Shown here piece by piece: positions 56,998 through 64,000 of a stretch of DNA of 64,000 nt. Within the stretch, counting starts at the first letter, position 1; each line of letters starts with the position of its first letter. Source of the stretch: Capnocytophaga canimorsus (GTDB taxonomy: Bacteria > Bacteroidota > Bacteroidia > Flavobacteriales > Flavobacteriaceae). The stretch spans positions 443,001-507,000 of the forward strand of contig NZ_CP022382.1 in NCBI RefSeq assembly GCF_002302565.1, read 5' to 3'. Made by a program: the position numbers and the translations under genes. The notes under the pieces are model-generated. The model saw nothing but the letters and a program-made list of their open reading frames with translations, did not search any database and was not told the DNA's origin.

Positions 56998-59322
56998 TTA
57001 ATCTTCTGTTTGTGTAGAAGCTTTGTGATAAAAATCGGCTAACAATACGGAAATATAATCCATTTTTTCTTTTATGGTAATATTCTTTTGTAACGTTCTG
57101 TAGATATCTTCTTTATGAAGTTGCCCAAAGTTTTGCAAAAGACCTTTTTCTTCCATAACATCTTGCAGGGTAAGCCCTTCAAGTTGTTGCATCATCCACA
57201 GATGATTGACATATCCTTGCTCTGCCTTGCGGAATTCGGCTTCCAACTGAGGTGTTTTTTCCTTGTCCCATTGTCGTTTTTTGGCAAATAAATTGCTTTT
57301 TAAATAACCATCCGCTTGATGTGCCTGTCGATACAGATTTTGTAAGCATCGGAAAACAAACATTCGGTAATCTTGTTCTAATTTTTCCTCAGGAGAAAGT
57401 ATTTTTCTTTCTTTTATGTTATCTTTCTTCTTGTCCCTTGTATCTTTTTCCTTGCTCCATGTATCTTTCTCCTTGCTCCATGTATCTTTCTCCTTGCTCC
57501 TTGTATCTTTCTCCTTGCTCCTTGTATCTTTTTCCTTGCTCCTTGTATCTTTTTCCTTGCTCCTTGTATCTTTTTCCTTGCTCCTTGTCCTTTTTTCTTT
57601 TTTCTTAAATCTAAACTTAGGTAAAGGTATTTCTTTTTTATCAAAATGATAGGTGTAACCAATACTGATGTTACTTTCCTGCCCTCTTTGTTGATTATTT
57701 GAAGAATGGCTATTTCGGAAAGATTGTACAGCACTGAGAGTAAACTGGTGATTTTTCCAAGGTGAATATCCTGCTCCTAACTGAATATTTGCAGTATTTG
57801 CATGGGTATGAGCACTTACAGAACGGCTATAATTACCACCCAACGATGTAGAAAGTTTGTCCTCAAAAAAGCTTTTAGTCACTAAAATCGAAGGACCGAA
57901 AATTTGTGATTTTTCACGAGCTACCCAATTATGCGTATAGTTTAGTGAAGGTGTTATAGAAAGTTTCTCGTTGGGAAACAATAGCGAATAATTTATTCCT
58001 GCGTTATGAAATCGGGAAATACCTCCCCTGCGAACTATTTCATTCTCTCGATTTACCACATCATTCAGCGTATAATTCAATGTCAATTGTTGATTTTCGG
58101 AAAGGGTATAAGCAAGGTTTACAGCTACATTTTGCGATACCTGTCTGTAACGAATCGAATCCTGAGGTTGCTCATATAATTGCGGATTGTTGAGCTTTTC
58201 AAAAGGATTTGTCTGCCTATTGGTAAACATCGTAAAATTACTGTAACTACCCGTTAGTGTGAATGATTGACTTACTTTTGCCGATACATTCATCGAACCC
58301 ACCCATTGATTGGATTGTTTAACTTTCTGACCACTAAGATTATCTCGTTGCTTTCCAACACTCCCCGAAACCATTACATTGCCTTGAAAAAGATGCATCG
58401 AGCCATTTAGGGTAATGTTTTCCATATCGTTTACAAAATAGTACGCTCCAAGAGTTTTATAATCAGGAGCTACCGATTCATAACGTAATCCAATACTGGC
58501 TTTGCCTATCAAAAAGTTGATACCCGTGTTATAGGCCGCATAATTTTTAGGCGGTTCGTTTACATATGAAAACATACTAAGAGCATATTCACCAAAAACC
58601 TCTACAAAATGTAAGGGTCTGTATTTTCCGAACAAAGAATAGGTTTGGTTTTCCAACGGATATATTTTCTTTTCGTCAGGAATAGGCATTACAAGCGAAT
58701 TTGGTTTATCTTTGGCAAAAAAGAGTATCCCTCCTACTTCTATGTCGTCGTTCTTGTACATCAACTTGGCTCCATAACCCCAACGCTCGTAGGTAGGTAC
58801 AGTCTGCGGATTTCCATCATACTCTATCACTTTTTGTAATCGACCACCCATTAAGGATGCCTTAACAGGGAATTTTTCCGGATTTAGTTCCAAGCCACCT
58901 CCCGTAAACTGCAAACCATTGAAGGTATAGGGAGAAAAACTCATACTTACATCTCCTATGTGGGCTTGTATCCACTTGTACTTGGGGTGTAAACTTAGTC
59001 TGTTGAATTTAAAAGGTATTTGATAACCAAACTTACTGCCTTGATTGGTAAAACGATAGCTAAAAGGAATTGCCCAATTATAAACACCAAGACTGATGTT
59101 CCCACTTAGAAAATATAAGAATGGGGTATTTTGTAGAACTTGCCCATTTTCTGAGGAATGTGTGTAAACACCATTGGCAGAGGTACTCCCTGAAATGGAA
59201 AATGGATTCTTTTTGAGCGTTTCTTCGGTACGGCTGCCGATATTCTCTAAATCTATCTGCTGGGAGAATCCTAAAGCATTCAGCAAAAACCATAATCCAA
59301 AAAACAAAATCCTTAATTTCAT
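56998..59322 (-). CDS. Predicted outer-membrane beta-barrel protein with charged heptad-repeat tail
   Basis: 774 residues with a signal peptide (MKLRILFFGLWFLLNALGFSQQ). About 500 residues of alternating strands follow, with short aromatic-girdle patterns (FSYRFTNQGSKFGYQIPFKF, GDVSMSFSPYTFNGLQFTGG, LNYTLNDVVN, SLNYTHNW, ISIGYTYHF), as in outer-membrane barrels. A Lys/Arg/Glu heptad repeat (TRSKEKD, about 8 units) then leads to a helical periplasmic-type C-terminal domain of about 150 residues. It could be the locus's outer-membrane pore or anchor. It starts 23 bases after the PKD lipoprotein. It is not TonB-box or SprA-like as far as I can see. Confidence 0.78.
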   Translation of the reverse strand: MKLRILFFGLWFLLNALGFSQQIDLENIGSRTEETLKKNPFSISGSTSANGVYTHSSENGQVLQNTPFLYFLSGNISLGVYNWAIPFSYRFTNQGSKFGYQIPFKFNRLSLHPKYKWIQAHIGDVSMSFSPYTFNGLQFTGGGLELNPEKFPVKASLMGGRLQKVIEYDGNPQTVPTYERWGYGAKLMYKNDDIEVGGILFFAKDKPNSLVMPIPDEKKIYPLENQTYSLFGKYRPLHFVEVFGEYALSMFSYVNEPPKNYAAYNTGINFLIGKASIGLRYESVAPDYKTLGAYYFVNDMENITLNGSMHLFQGNVMVSGSVGKQRDNLSGQKVKQSNQWVGSMNVSAKVSQSFTLTGSYSNFTMFTNRQTNPFEKLNNPQLYEQPQDSIRYRQVSQNVAVNLAYTLSENQQLTLNYTLNDVVNRENEIVRRGGISRFHNAGINYSLLFPNEKLSITPSLNYTHNWVAREKSQIFGPSILVTKSFFEDKLSTSLGGNYSRSVSAHTHANTANIQLGAGYSPWKNHQFTLSAVQSFRNSHSSNNQQRGQESNISIGYTYHFDKKEIPLPKFRFKKKEKRTRSKEKDTRSKEKDTRSKEKDTRSKEKDTRSKEKDTWSKEKDTWSKEKDTRDKKKDNIKERKILSPEEKLEQDYRMFVFRCLQNLYRQAHQADGYLKSNLFAKKRQWDKEKTPQLEAEFRKAEQGYVNHLWMMQQLEGLTLQDVMEEKGLLQNFGQLHKEDIYRTLQKNITIKEKMDYISVLLADFYHKASTQTED
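57431..57590 (-). repeat. 21-bp minisatellite in the barrel gene
   Basis: About seven to eight tandem 21-base units (CCTTGTATCTTTTTCCTTGCT and close variants) encode the heptad RSKEKDT. Two units carry Trp for Arg. Because 21 is divisible by 3, copy changes alter the length of the charged linker without breaking the frame. Confidence 0.92.
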
Positions 59323-59345
59323 AATCTTACATAATTAAAATGAAA

Positions 59346-60689
59346 TTATGGTATCTTCTGTATTTTTATATCTACCAGTAGGTAAGATTGTGCACCTTCA
59401 CTTATGTATTCCTTTATTTTGATAGCTCCTTTTCTTCCATCAAAAGTTTGGAAAAGTACAATTCTGGGAATCAAATCTTTATTAAAAGGAGCTTGATTTT
59501 TATGAGAAATTACATCTATGAGAGCTACTACACTGCCTGAACCTAATTGGTCAAAACCATCAGAATCCAACAAAGTTTGCCCTACATTTTCTTGCTTGTT
59601 GATAAAATGACTTGGTGTGGCTCCAGGAATTTTTTCGAAGACAGTTTCTTGAACTTTATCGGGAGAAAGAAAAACATTATAGGAGAAAGAAGAATTCTGC
59701 CCAAAATAAACAAAATCAATAAGTTTTCCGGTTTCAGAGGTAATTTCTTCTGCAGTTAATATTCTTCCCAGATAAGAAGAAAAAAAGCAACCAATAGTAT
59801 TTTGAGCCATATTGACACCCAATTTTATATCTGTAAAAGTCAATAAATTATCTCCCTTTTCAACGATGATTTCCCTGCTTAAAGAAAGGGTTTGTTTATC
59901 ATTTTTAGCTGTCAATGTAATCTGATACGTTCCTTCACGAGCAAGTAAAAAACTCGGATTTTCTTCGTTACTTTCCTGTGTAGAAATTCCGTCGGTAACC
60001 TGCCAATGATAACCCAAGGTGGCATTCTTGGTTTGATTGCTCAAAAAAATACGTACGGGAGCTTGGTAATTTTCAAAATATTCATTTTTCCAATCAAAAG
60101 CAACCTCCAAAGGCGGATTGACACGAATGTTTTTTTCCACTCTTTCACGTTGAGAATGATTAACCACCTCCAAACTTATCGTAAATTCTCCTTCTTGATT
60201 AAAAACTACGGTCGGATTTTTTTCAGAACTATACTCGGGAGTACCTCCCTGAAAATGCCATTGATAAGCCTCCGCTCCTTGGCTATTGTTTTGCATTACC
60301 AGTGTAAGAGGAGCGTACAAACTCCCTTGTTGTTGCCAATCAAAAGAAGCTACCAACTCTGCAAATGCAGTAAAATGTTTTTGAAATGTTTTTTGTTCTC
60401 CATCAACATTTGATGTATGCAAGGTTATCGTGTGGGTACCCGGCTGTCTGTACACAATTTCTTCAGGATGCATTACGTCCGACGAAGTATAACTACCCCC
60501 GGGAAACTCCCACTTAAAAGTGTCAGCTCCTTGTACTTTGTTGAGTATCCTAACCCGCATAGGAACGTTATATCGTTCCCCCACAACCAAAATATCAAAA
60601 TTACCTTCAATAGGAATATTTTGCTCTACAGCACAACCCAAAAGCACAACAAAACAGGCACAAAAATATCTAATCCTGCTAAAAATCAT
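59346..60689 (-). CDS. PKD-domain lipoprotein
   Basis: 447 residues. The signal peptide ends VVLLGCAVEQ, a lipobox with Cys at 19 and no K-(D/E)2 export signal, so it probably faces the periplasm. Three to four PKD domains follow (about 28-290), each with the W-x-F-x-G/H-x-Y...G-x-(Y/H)-x-(I/V)-x-L pattern (FKWEFPGGSYTSSDVMHPEE, YQWHFQGGTPEYSSEKNPTV, YHWQVTDGISTQESNEENPS). The C-terminal 150 residues are a separate domain (FTDIKLGVNMAQNTIGCFFS) with no known family. It is first in an operon with the barrel and FnIII genes, and possibly the periplasmic part of the same complex. Confidence 0.87.
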   Translation of the reverse strand: MIFSRIRYFCACFVVLLGCAVEQNIPIEGNFDILVVGERYNVPMRVRILNKVQGADTFKWEFPGGSYTSSDVMHPEEIVYRQPGTHTITLHTSNVDGEQKTFQKHFTAFAELVASFDWQQQGSLYAPLTLVMQNNSQGAEAYQWHFQGGTPEYSSEKNPTVVFNQEGEFTISLEVVNHSQRERVEKNIRVNPPLEVAFDWKNEYFENYQAPVRIFLSNQTKNATLGYHWQVTDGISTQESNEENPSFLLAREGTYQITLTAKNDKQTLSLSREIIVEKGDNLLTFTDIKLGVNMAQNTIGCFFSSYLGRILTAEEITSETGKLIDFVYFGQNSSFSYNVFLSPDKVQETVFEKIPGATPSHFINKQENVGQTLLDSDGFDQLGSGSVVALIDVISHKNQAPFNKDLIPRIVLFQTFDGRKGAIKIKEYISEGAQSYLLVDIKIQKIP

Positions 60690-60715
60690 CGTAGCAATAT
60701 TTTATATATCAACCA

Positions 60716-60744
60716 CAAAATTAAGAAAAGATATCATTCACAAA
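60716..60744 (-). promoter_or_regulatory. Promoter of the PKD lipoprotein operon (TTTG-N17-TAATTTTG)
   Basis: On the minus strand TTTG (60741-60744) and TAATTTTG (60716-60723) are 17 bases apart, 26 bases before the start codon. The other bases up to 61013 show no gene. Confidence 0.6.
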
Positions 60745-61013
60745 AAAAATTAACATTTCTCTCAAGACAAACGTATTGAAATCGGTAACTTATTCTTGTA
60801 ATCACTCAAAATCAATAAGCTAAATTCAAGTATTTCAGCTCAAGACACTTTATTTTTTTATGTATTTAACTTATTTTCAATCCGGTATATAGTGAATGAA
60901 CTACCAGAGTTTGTCAAAAACACCGAGGATTTTCAAATGATTGATAAAAGGAATAAACCGATTTTTTCATTATTTTAAACTCAATGAAAGTTTAAAAACC
61001 CTTTACGTAGAAC

Positions 61014-61315
61014 TTAATGAGTTGATAAATATTGGAAATTTATCCACACTTCTCTTTTAATCTCTTTCCTTCTCATTAAATGAGTCAAATTGGAATCGTT
61101 TTCGATGCGTTCAAGTTCGTTTTTGATAAGTTTGACAATATCTAACTTCACTTGCTTGTAATTGGTTTGTATTTGTTTTTGCATCTTATCCGTTCCCTCT
61201 TCATCTACAAATGATAGAATTTGCGGGATTTTCTGATAATTTTTCATCTCGGCATTTACCTTTTGGTTGTCCATACTCCCAAAAGATTGCCTCCTCGATG
61301 TATTTTAGCGACCAT
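61014..61315 (-). pseudogene. Broken relaxase (mobilization nuclease) remnant
   Basis: An ATG at 61315 overlaps the end of mobA by 11 bases and reads MVAKIHRGGNLLGV, the usual start of Bacteroidota relaxases (MVAKI...), then meets a stop after 19 codons. A shifted frame from 61274 continues MDNQKVNAEM..., matching the next relaxase segment (NQxKVxAE), before diverging into 70 residues of charged helix that I cannot place. The HxH relaxase centre is absent, so an internal deletion plus a frameshift has removed function. Confidence 0.6.
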
Positions 61316-61754
61316 TTTTCGTGTTTTTTTCAGTGATATGTTGTTCTAATTGTTGTGAAATAGCCATAATTTCTTTACAGATAGCTACCATTTGAGCCGT
61401 TTGTTTTTCAAATTTGAACAGATAGACAGCGGCTTTCTTTTCGGAAAAATTGCGATACAAAATCTTTACTATCTGATTGTAATTCACGCCCACCGCCCGA
61501 AATTGCCCATAGAGTTCGGTGAGTTCGATATAAAAATCCAATACTGATTTATCGAATTTTACACTTTTGATTTCTTTGGAAAATAATACCGAAGTAATAA
61601 AATGAGCTTTGATTTTCATTCCCGATTGTTCAAACAGAGATAGAAATTTAGCATTATCTTCATCATTTAGTCGAAACACATACCGATGTGTGATTGGATT
61701 GAGCTTTTTGTGTCGTCCGTTATATTGCTTATGTTGAATATTTTTTGTGTCCAT
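61305..61754 (-). CDS. mobA: Mobilization accessory protein MobA-like
   Basis: 149 residues with the arrangement of the small relaxosome proteins encoded just before the relaxase in Bacteroidota conjugative and mobilizable elements. It has a basic N-terminus (GRHKKLNPITHRYVFRLNDE), a ribbon-helix-helix-like part, then helices (YGQFRAVGVNYNQIVKILYR, AQMVAICKEIMAISQQLEQH). It would bind oriT and help load the relaxase. The partner relaxase is broken, so the element is immobile unless helped in trans. The hairpin at 61835-61870 upstream is the likely oriT side. Confidence 0.75.
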   Translation of the reverse strand: MDTKNIQHKQYNGRHKKLNPITHRYVFRLNDEDNAKFLSLFEQSGMKIKAHFITSVLFSKEIKSVKFDKSVLDFYIELTELYGQFRAVGVNYNQIVKILYRNFSEKKAAVYLFKFEKQTAQMVAICKEIMAISQQLEQHITEKNTKNGR

Positions 61755-61834
61755 AGTGTTATTTATAAAATCGGTTGTTAAGTTAAAAAATCACGACTTT
61801 GGAGGGATTTTCAGCTCCCTGCAAGGACAAGTGG

Positions 61835-61870
61835 TTTTGAGGCACTAATACGCCTTAGAGTGCCTCAAAA
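61835..61870. repeat. Perfect inverted repeat, candidate oriT hairpin
   Basis: TTTTGAGGCACT (61835-61846) and AGTGCCTCAAAA (61859-61870) are exact complements around a 12-base loop, 80 bases upstream of mobA, where oriT is usually found in these elements. The stem has no T-run, so a terminator is less likely. Confidence 0.6.
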
Positions 61871-62049
61871 CACAACTTGCTCTGTTCGGGTGAACAGAAA
61901 ATGCTCCCTATCAGTCGCATTAAAGTCAGTTTTAAAAAAGAAAGAAAAACCTTCCAAACTCATTGCCTTTTATTTTTGTGCAAAACAACCGAATTTCAAT
62001 CATTTAGCAGGTATATCATTCCTTGCCATTGAATGCCTTATAATGCCAA

Positions 62050-62290
62050 AGACTTCCTTATGTAAATACGTGTGTAATTGTGTATGTTTCTTTGTACGCA
62101 CATACATATGTATGTAGCTACTTACCAACGTACTTACATATGTACATACGTACGTAAACAAATACGATAATACCTATGTGATTATCTGCAAACGTAAATA
62201 CTTACACACTTACTTGTTTGTGTATATATGTATGTAAATATGTAGGTACGTGCTTGTATAAGTAAGCATACAAATAGGTAAGTTTCCAAA
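62050..62290. repeat. Degenerate tetranucleotide-like repeat (TACG/TATG/TACA/TACT)
   Basis: About 240 bases dominated by TAC- and TAT-led four-base steps (for example ACTTACATATGTACATACG), partly self-complementary. It lies upstream of mobA in the element remnant and has no credible coding frame. Confidence 0.6.
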
Positions 62291-62352
62291 TATAAAAGAA
62301 GAAAGCACAAAAAACATAAGCATACTTGCTCATCTTAACTAAAATTTTTTAA

Positions 62353-62737
62353 TTCGGCAATGAGAGGAAGAGCAAAGTCGTTTCATTAAAACAAGTAGTA
62401 AGTAGTGCGTTCATTTTTATCATTTTTGACATTTTTTTTATTCGTATAAAGAGCTGGAATATGCGGTGGTCGTTTCGAGAGCCTAAAAGGTCTGTGTTTA
62501 GCGGCTACAAGGTTTTTCAAAAAAATACAACTCCTGTTGAAAACGGGTGTGGAGATTTTTTTGAAAACCAAAGGCTTGACCTTGTAGAAGCGTTACAAAC
62601 ACAGAAATACCTTTGCTCTCGAAAACGAACACCCATATCGGCTTCTTACCCCATAAATAAAACAGGAGAAAATACCATAAACAAACGCACACACCATTAC
62701 TAACTAAAATGAAATGAAGTAGCCTTCCTCTGCCGAA
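62353..62737. other. Segment bounded by inverted repeats, with a large internal hairpin
   Basis: TTCGGCA-ATGA-GAGGAAG at 62353-62370 is inverted at 62724-62737 (CTTCCTCTGCCGAA). Inside, CTACAAGG-TTTTTCAAAAAAAT (62504-62526) pairs with ATTTTTTTGAAAACC (62555-62569) and CCTTGTAG (62580-62587), an imperfect hairpin of over 80 bases. No strong coding frame. It could be a small non-autonomous element, an attachment region, or a structured RNA. Confidence 0.45.
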
Positions 62738-62815
62738 TCCAATCTTACGGAAGAAACTCGCTATTATTTGGATTTACTTTATGGAAAATTGGAGCTTAAT
62801 TTGAAATAAAATAAG

Positions 62816-63409
62816 TTACATTTTCAAATTTGCTTTGATGAGCTTTGTATTTCCGTTATCATCATCTGTTATAAAAACAACTTCAGTATTATCATTTGAT
62901 TTTGAAGATAATATCGTAACGGACTCTACTTTTATAGGATTTTCACCATTATTCGGAATTAAATTATAACGGATTACTTTAGGTTTTTGAAAATCAGAAA
63001 TATTAATTACCCCAATTAAACTCCCAATGATTTCTCCATCGTTGTAAGCATCATCAGTAGCTTCTACCGAAGCCGTGAAAATAATCTGTGACTTTTCCTT
63101 AAATGTTGCTCCCGAAAAACCTGCTTCAAATTTTTCTATCTCAGGAAGAGAAATTCGGCTTATTTCTATTTTGGGAAGATTTCCTGTTTTTAGGTATGAT
63201 AAAAAATCTTGATAATCAAACTTTACAATAACATTGTTACTTCTATTAAATAAATATAAAAATCCATCGGAAAAAGCACTTGCTTCAATATTAAGCTCCG
63301 TATTTGCCAATAAAGGAAAACGTTTTAAATATTCATAAAACTCTGTTATTGAATGACTTTCTATTGTTGAATTTTCATTTTCTGTCTTGGGTGATATGTA
63401 TTTATCATT
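62816..63409 (-). pseudogene. 5'-truncated DUF6929-like protein gene
   Basis: The frame is open from a stop at 63410-63412, overlapping the end of xerD, with no ATG; a TTG at 63310 would give 164 residues. The sequence (NIEASAFSDGFLYLFNRSNN, GFSGATFKEKSQIIFTASVE, DDAYNDGEIIGSLIGVI, VFITDDDNGNTKL) resembles the C-terminal half of DUF6929-type beta-propeller-like proteins of Bacteroidota. The N-terminal half is missing. Probably damaged when neighbouring DNA rearranged. Family name from memory. Confidence 0.55.
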
Positions 63410-64000
63410 TCACGCAGAAAAGATTTCTCCACGTGCATATAAATTTCAGTGGTAGTGATACTTTCGTGTCCAAGCATAAGCTGAATTGCTCTTAAATTAG
63501 CGCCATTTTCTAACAAATGAGTAGCAAAAGAATGCCGAAAAGTATGCGGACTAATTCTTTTTTTTAAGCCTATATGGTCTGCCGTCTGCCGAATTATGGT
63601 AAAAATCATCGCACGAGTGAGCTGTTTGCCTCGTCGGTTAAGAAAAAGAATATCCTCGTGACCTTTGGCAATTTTTAGTTCATTACGCTGATATTTTACA
63701 TAATTTTCGATTTGTTTCTGGGTAAATGTTCCGATAGGAATAAGCCTTTGTTTGTTACCTTTACCCAAAACTCGAATGAAATTTTCCTTGAAGAATAAAT
63801 TAGATAATTTTAAATCTACTAGCTCAGAAACACGAAGTCCGCAACCGTATAAGGTTTCAATAATGGCTCGATTTCGATGTCCTTCAGCAGTACTCAAATC
63901 AATTCCATTTAAAAGCTGGTCGATTTCTTGTAAAGAAAGCGTATCGGGGAGCTTAAGTCCTATTTTTGGAGCTTCTATGAGTTCCATTGGAAAATCCTCC
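63361..64000 (-). CDS. xerD: Tyrosine recombinase XerD, C-terminal part (runs off the window)
   Basis: 213 codons visible. The frame is open to the window edge (EDFPMELIEAPKIGLKLPDT), so the Met at 63987 is internal. The catalytic domain is complete: Arg in GCGLRVSEL, HTFRHSFATHL (His-x-x-Arg), LGHESITTTEIYMHV (His and the nucleophile Tyr). The IELIEAPKIG...LPDTLS linker is typical of chromosomal XerD of Flavobacteriia rather than of element integrases. With XerC it resolves chromosome dimers at dif. Confidence 0.88.
   Translation of the reverse strand, partial: EDFPMELIEAPKIGLKLPDTLSLQEIDQLLNGIDLSTAEGHRNRAIIETLYGCGLRVSELVDLKLSNLFFKENFIRVLGKGNKQRLIPIGTFTQKQIENYVKYQRNELKIAKGHEDILFLNRRGKQLTRAMIFTIIRQTADHIGLKKRISPHTFRHSFATHLLENGANLRAIQLMLGHESITTTEIYMHVEKSFLREMINTYHPRQKMKIQQ

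Noticed and set aside
57431..57590. CRISPR-like array
   Set aside because: The units are contiguous 21-bp copies with no spacers and lie inside a coding frame.
57252..57734. Open frames on both strands across the heptad repeat
   Set aside because: They come from the 21-bp repeat being open in several frames; only the 774-residue frame continues on both sides.
61860..62117. 85-codon plus-strand frame
   Set aside because: It starts inside the oriT-like hairpin and runs into low-complexity repeats; no domain seen.
62461..62703. 80-codon frame on the plus strand and a 64-codon frame on the minus strand
   Set aside because: Both overlie a long imperfect palindrome, which explains open frames on both strands; no clear family.
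63361..64000. Integrase of the mobile element
   Set aside because: The linker and catalytic-domain sequence fit chromosomal XerD better than element integrases.

Overview
The window is AT-rich DNA from a Bacteroidota chromosome, almost certainly family Flavobacteriaceae. Capnocytophaga (a catalase-positive canine-type species) is a plausible genus, inferred from type IX secretion (T9SS) substrates with type A and type B sorting domains, a PorV-like protein, TAnnTTTG promoters, an Asp-type MurA, a split transketolase and a Capnocytophaga-style K-(D/E)2 lipoprotein export signal.

Layout. 1-1398: start of a secreted protein, an alpha/beta hydrolase and a small GNAT-like protein. 1894-13866: one gene for a 3990-residue SprB-like adhesin with a type B T9SS sorting domain. 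14225-15751: catalase on the minus strand. 16101-29990: mostly plus-strand housekeeping genes, namely a two-component system, DUF493, DUF4290, murA, a CPBP protease, menE, an M28 peptidase lipoprotein, transketolase N-half, a secreted protein, an aminotransferase, an HU-like protein, a small membrane protein, a minimal nucleotidyltransferase and transketolase C-half. The two transketolase halves lie 4.6 kb apart. 30060-30876: gene debris including a frameshifted rteC remnant.

30877-60689 holds the most interesting region. It has a PorV-like T9SS protein, a 1517-residue exported protein, a degenerate array of toxin C-terminus/immunity cassettes, a 1723-residue full-length polymorphic toxin, a 1111-residue SprB-repeat protein with a type A sorting domain, a surface lipoprotein, a fibronectin-III protein, a predicted outer-membrane barrel with a lysine-rich heptad repeat, and a PKD lipoprotein. 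The toxin has a signal peptide, a fibronectin-like part, an HExxH zincin, a pre-toxin region and a C-terminal PD-(D/E)XK nuclease, with its putative immunity gene 1 bp downstream. Beyond it lie six toxin fragments that keep a nuclease module or its tail, one HNH-like toxin cassette, and six more immunity genes. Immunity type tracks nuclease subtype across the array. I interpret the region as a T9SS-linked, cell-surface polymorphic toxin system that can change its toxin tip by recombination with downstream cassettes.

60690-63409: remnants of a mobilizable element (mobA, a broken relaxase, a candidate oriT hairpin, tetranucleotide-like repeats, an inverted-repeat segment) and a 5'-truncated DUF6929-type gene. 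The window ends inside xerD. No tRNA, rRNA or CRISPR array was seen.
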